From contig NZ_LWRV01000057.1 in NCBI RefSeq assembly GCF_009372215.1, positions 1 through 64,000 of the forward strand: a stretch of DNA of 64,000 nt, written 5' to 3'. Below are positions 63,402 to 64,000 of this stretch, piece by piece (the stretch's first letter is position 1; every line of letters begins with the position of its first letter). Under the pieces are notes generated by a model. It was given only the letters and a program-made list of their open reading frames with translations, was not told where the DNA came from and ran no database searches. This DNA is from Acinetobacter portensis (GTDB lineage Bacteria > Pseudomonadota > Gammaproteobacteria > Pseudomonadales > Moraxellaceae). The translations under genes and the position numbers were made by a program.

Positions 63402-64000
63402 ATGAATTCATACCAACCAAAATCCCTACTCAATGAATTACAGTATTACATCACGCCACCACATGACTGTAGCTATCTAACAAAAAAAACAGCACGAATG
63501 GTTTTCCTCGACCCAGAACATCGTATCGATGTGGTCACACTTTCTGAATTATCTAGAGTTGGCTTTAGACGTAGTGGCGATTTCACCTATCGACCAGAAT
63601 GTAACTTATGTCGTCAATGCATATCATCACGCGTACCTGCTCAAGAATTTACCATGAATAGCATTCAGAAAAAGGCATGGAAAAAAAATCAAGATCTTGA
63701 GATACGCATTATTTCAACCAATGATGCAACCGATGAACATTTTCAATTATATGAAAAATATATAAATGAGCGACATGCCGACGGTGATATGTTTCCGCCA
63801 ACTCAAGAGCAATTTGAAAAGTTCTTAGTCATTAGCTGCACAGACAGTATTTTTATTGAATTTCGTTTAAATCAAAAACTTATTGCAGTTTCTACATGCG
63901 ACCAACTTGATGATGGCTTATCTGCGGTTTATACCTTTTTTGAACCAAAGGAAAGTAAACGCTCTTTAGGTACTTTTGCCATTTTAAAACAAATCGAATA
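63402..64000 (+). CDS. bpt: Aspartate/glutamate leucyltransferase (Bpt/Ate), cut by the window edge
   Basis: The frame from the ATG at 63402 stays open to the right edge (about 199 codons), so the C-terminus is outside the window; family members are roughly 270 residues. Family marks are YYITPPHDCSYLTKKTARM, FRRSGDFTYRPECNLCRQC (Cys cluster) and ERHADGDMFPPTQEQF. It transfers Leu from tRNA to proteins with N-terminal Asp or Glu. GAGGG lies before the ATG. It is probably co-transcribed with aat. Confidence 0.9.
   Translation, partial: MNSYQPKSLLNELQYYITPPHDCSYLTKKTARMVFLDPEHRIDVVTLSELSRVGFRRSGDFTYRPECNLCRQCISSRVPAQEFTMNSIQKKAWKKNQDLEIRIISTNDATDEHFQLYEKYINERHADGDMFPPTQEQFEKFLVISCTDSIFIEFRLNQKLIAVSTCDQLDDGLSAVYTFFEPKESKRSLGTFAILKQIE

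Overview
The window reads as a chromosomal segment of an AT-rich gammaproteobacterium of the Moraxellaceae, most likely Acinetobacter. The evidence is the gene content and order (hutC-hutU-hutH-permease-hutI-hutG, pilT-pilU, fur/bamE/rnfH, minCDE, trxB-aat-bpt), the low GC, and a tmRNA whose tag decodes to ANDESYALAA, close to the ANDE.YALAA tags I recall for Acinetobacter. Most of it is core genome. Accessory material lies at the left end and around 20.2-20.7 kb.

Left part (about 1-11.4 kb). After a fimbrial major-subunit gene and an AT-rich gap comes a locus for uptake and breakdown of an unidentified amino-acid-like compound. It has three minus-strand units and one plus-strand gene: a binding protein plus an outer-membrane porin; an ABC permease-ATPase fusion, a second paralogous binding protein and a PhyH-type Fe(II)/2-oxoglutarate dioxygenase; RidA, a DUF1028 protein, a LysR regulator and an M20 deacylase; and a divergent class II aldolase-like gene. 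Individual families are clear. The combined pathway is not one I can name, and this is the best candidate for an undescribed system here.

Histidine utilization (11.6-20.1 kb). hutU, hutH, an APC permease, hutI and hutG run in one direction and end at a 10-bp-stem terminator. hutC lies upstream. A perfect 14-bp palindrome precedes hutC and a 13/14 match precedes hutU, which fits HutC autoregulation and operon repression.

ssrA scar (20.2-21.1 kb). The tmRNA gene is followed by a frameshifted integrase remnant joined to the left end of an IS5-type transposase: the decayed remains of an element that used ssrA as attachment site.

Core regions (21-64 kb). In order: glpK; an EmrAB-type efflux pair; a thioesterase; hemB; a ThiO-like oxidase; a CHASE-GGDEF cyclase; a TIGR01777 protein; a candidate small RNA; sbcDC; an orphan lipoprotein; yggS; pilT-pilU; fur; bamE convergent with rnfH and a reduced NSS-like transporter; a bacteriohemerythrin; a class II glutamine amidotransferase; algC-argB; dut; rep; an OmpA-like lipoprotein; an acyltransferase with a voltage-sensor-like membrane protein; minCDE; a foldable repeat-like element; a PA4642-type protein; a LysE exporter; ftsK; trxB; a methyltransferase with a regulatory domain; aat; and bpt, cut by the right edge.

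Many minus-strand starts were moved to internal ATG or GTG codons where a Shine-Dalgarno sequence or the family length decides. All assignments rest on reading the sequence; no database search was run.
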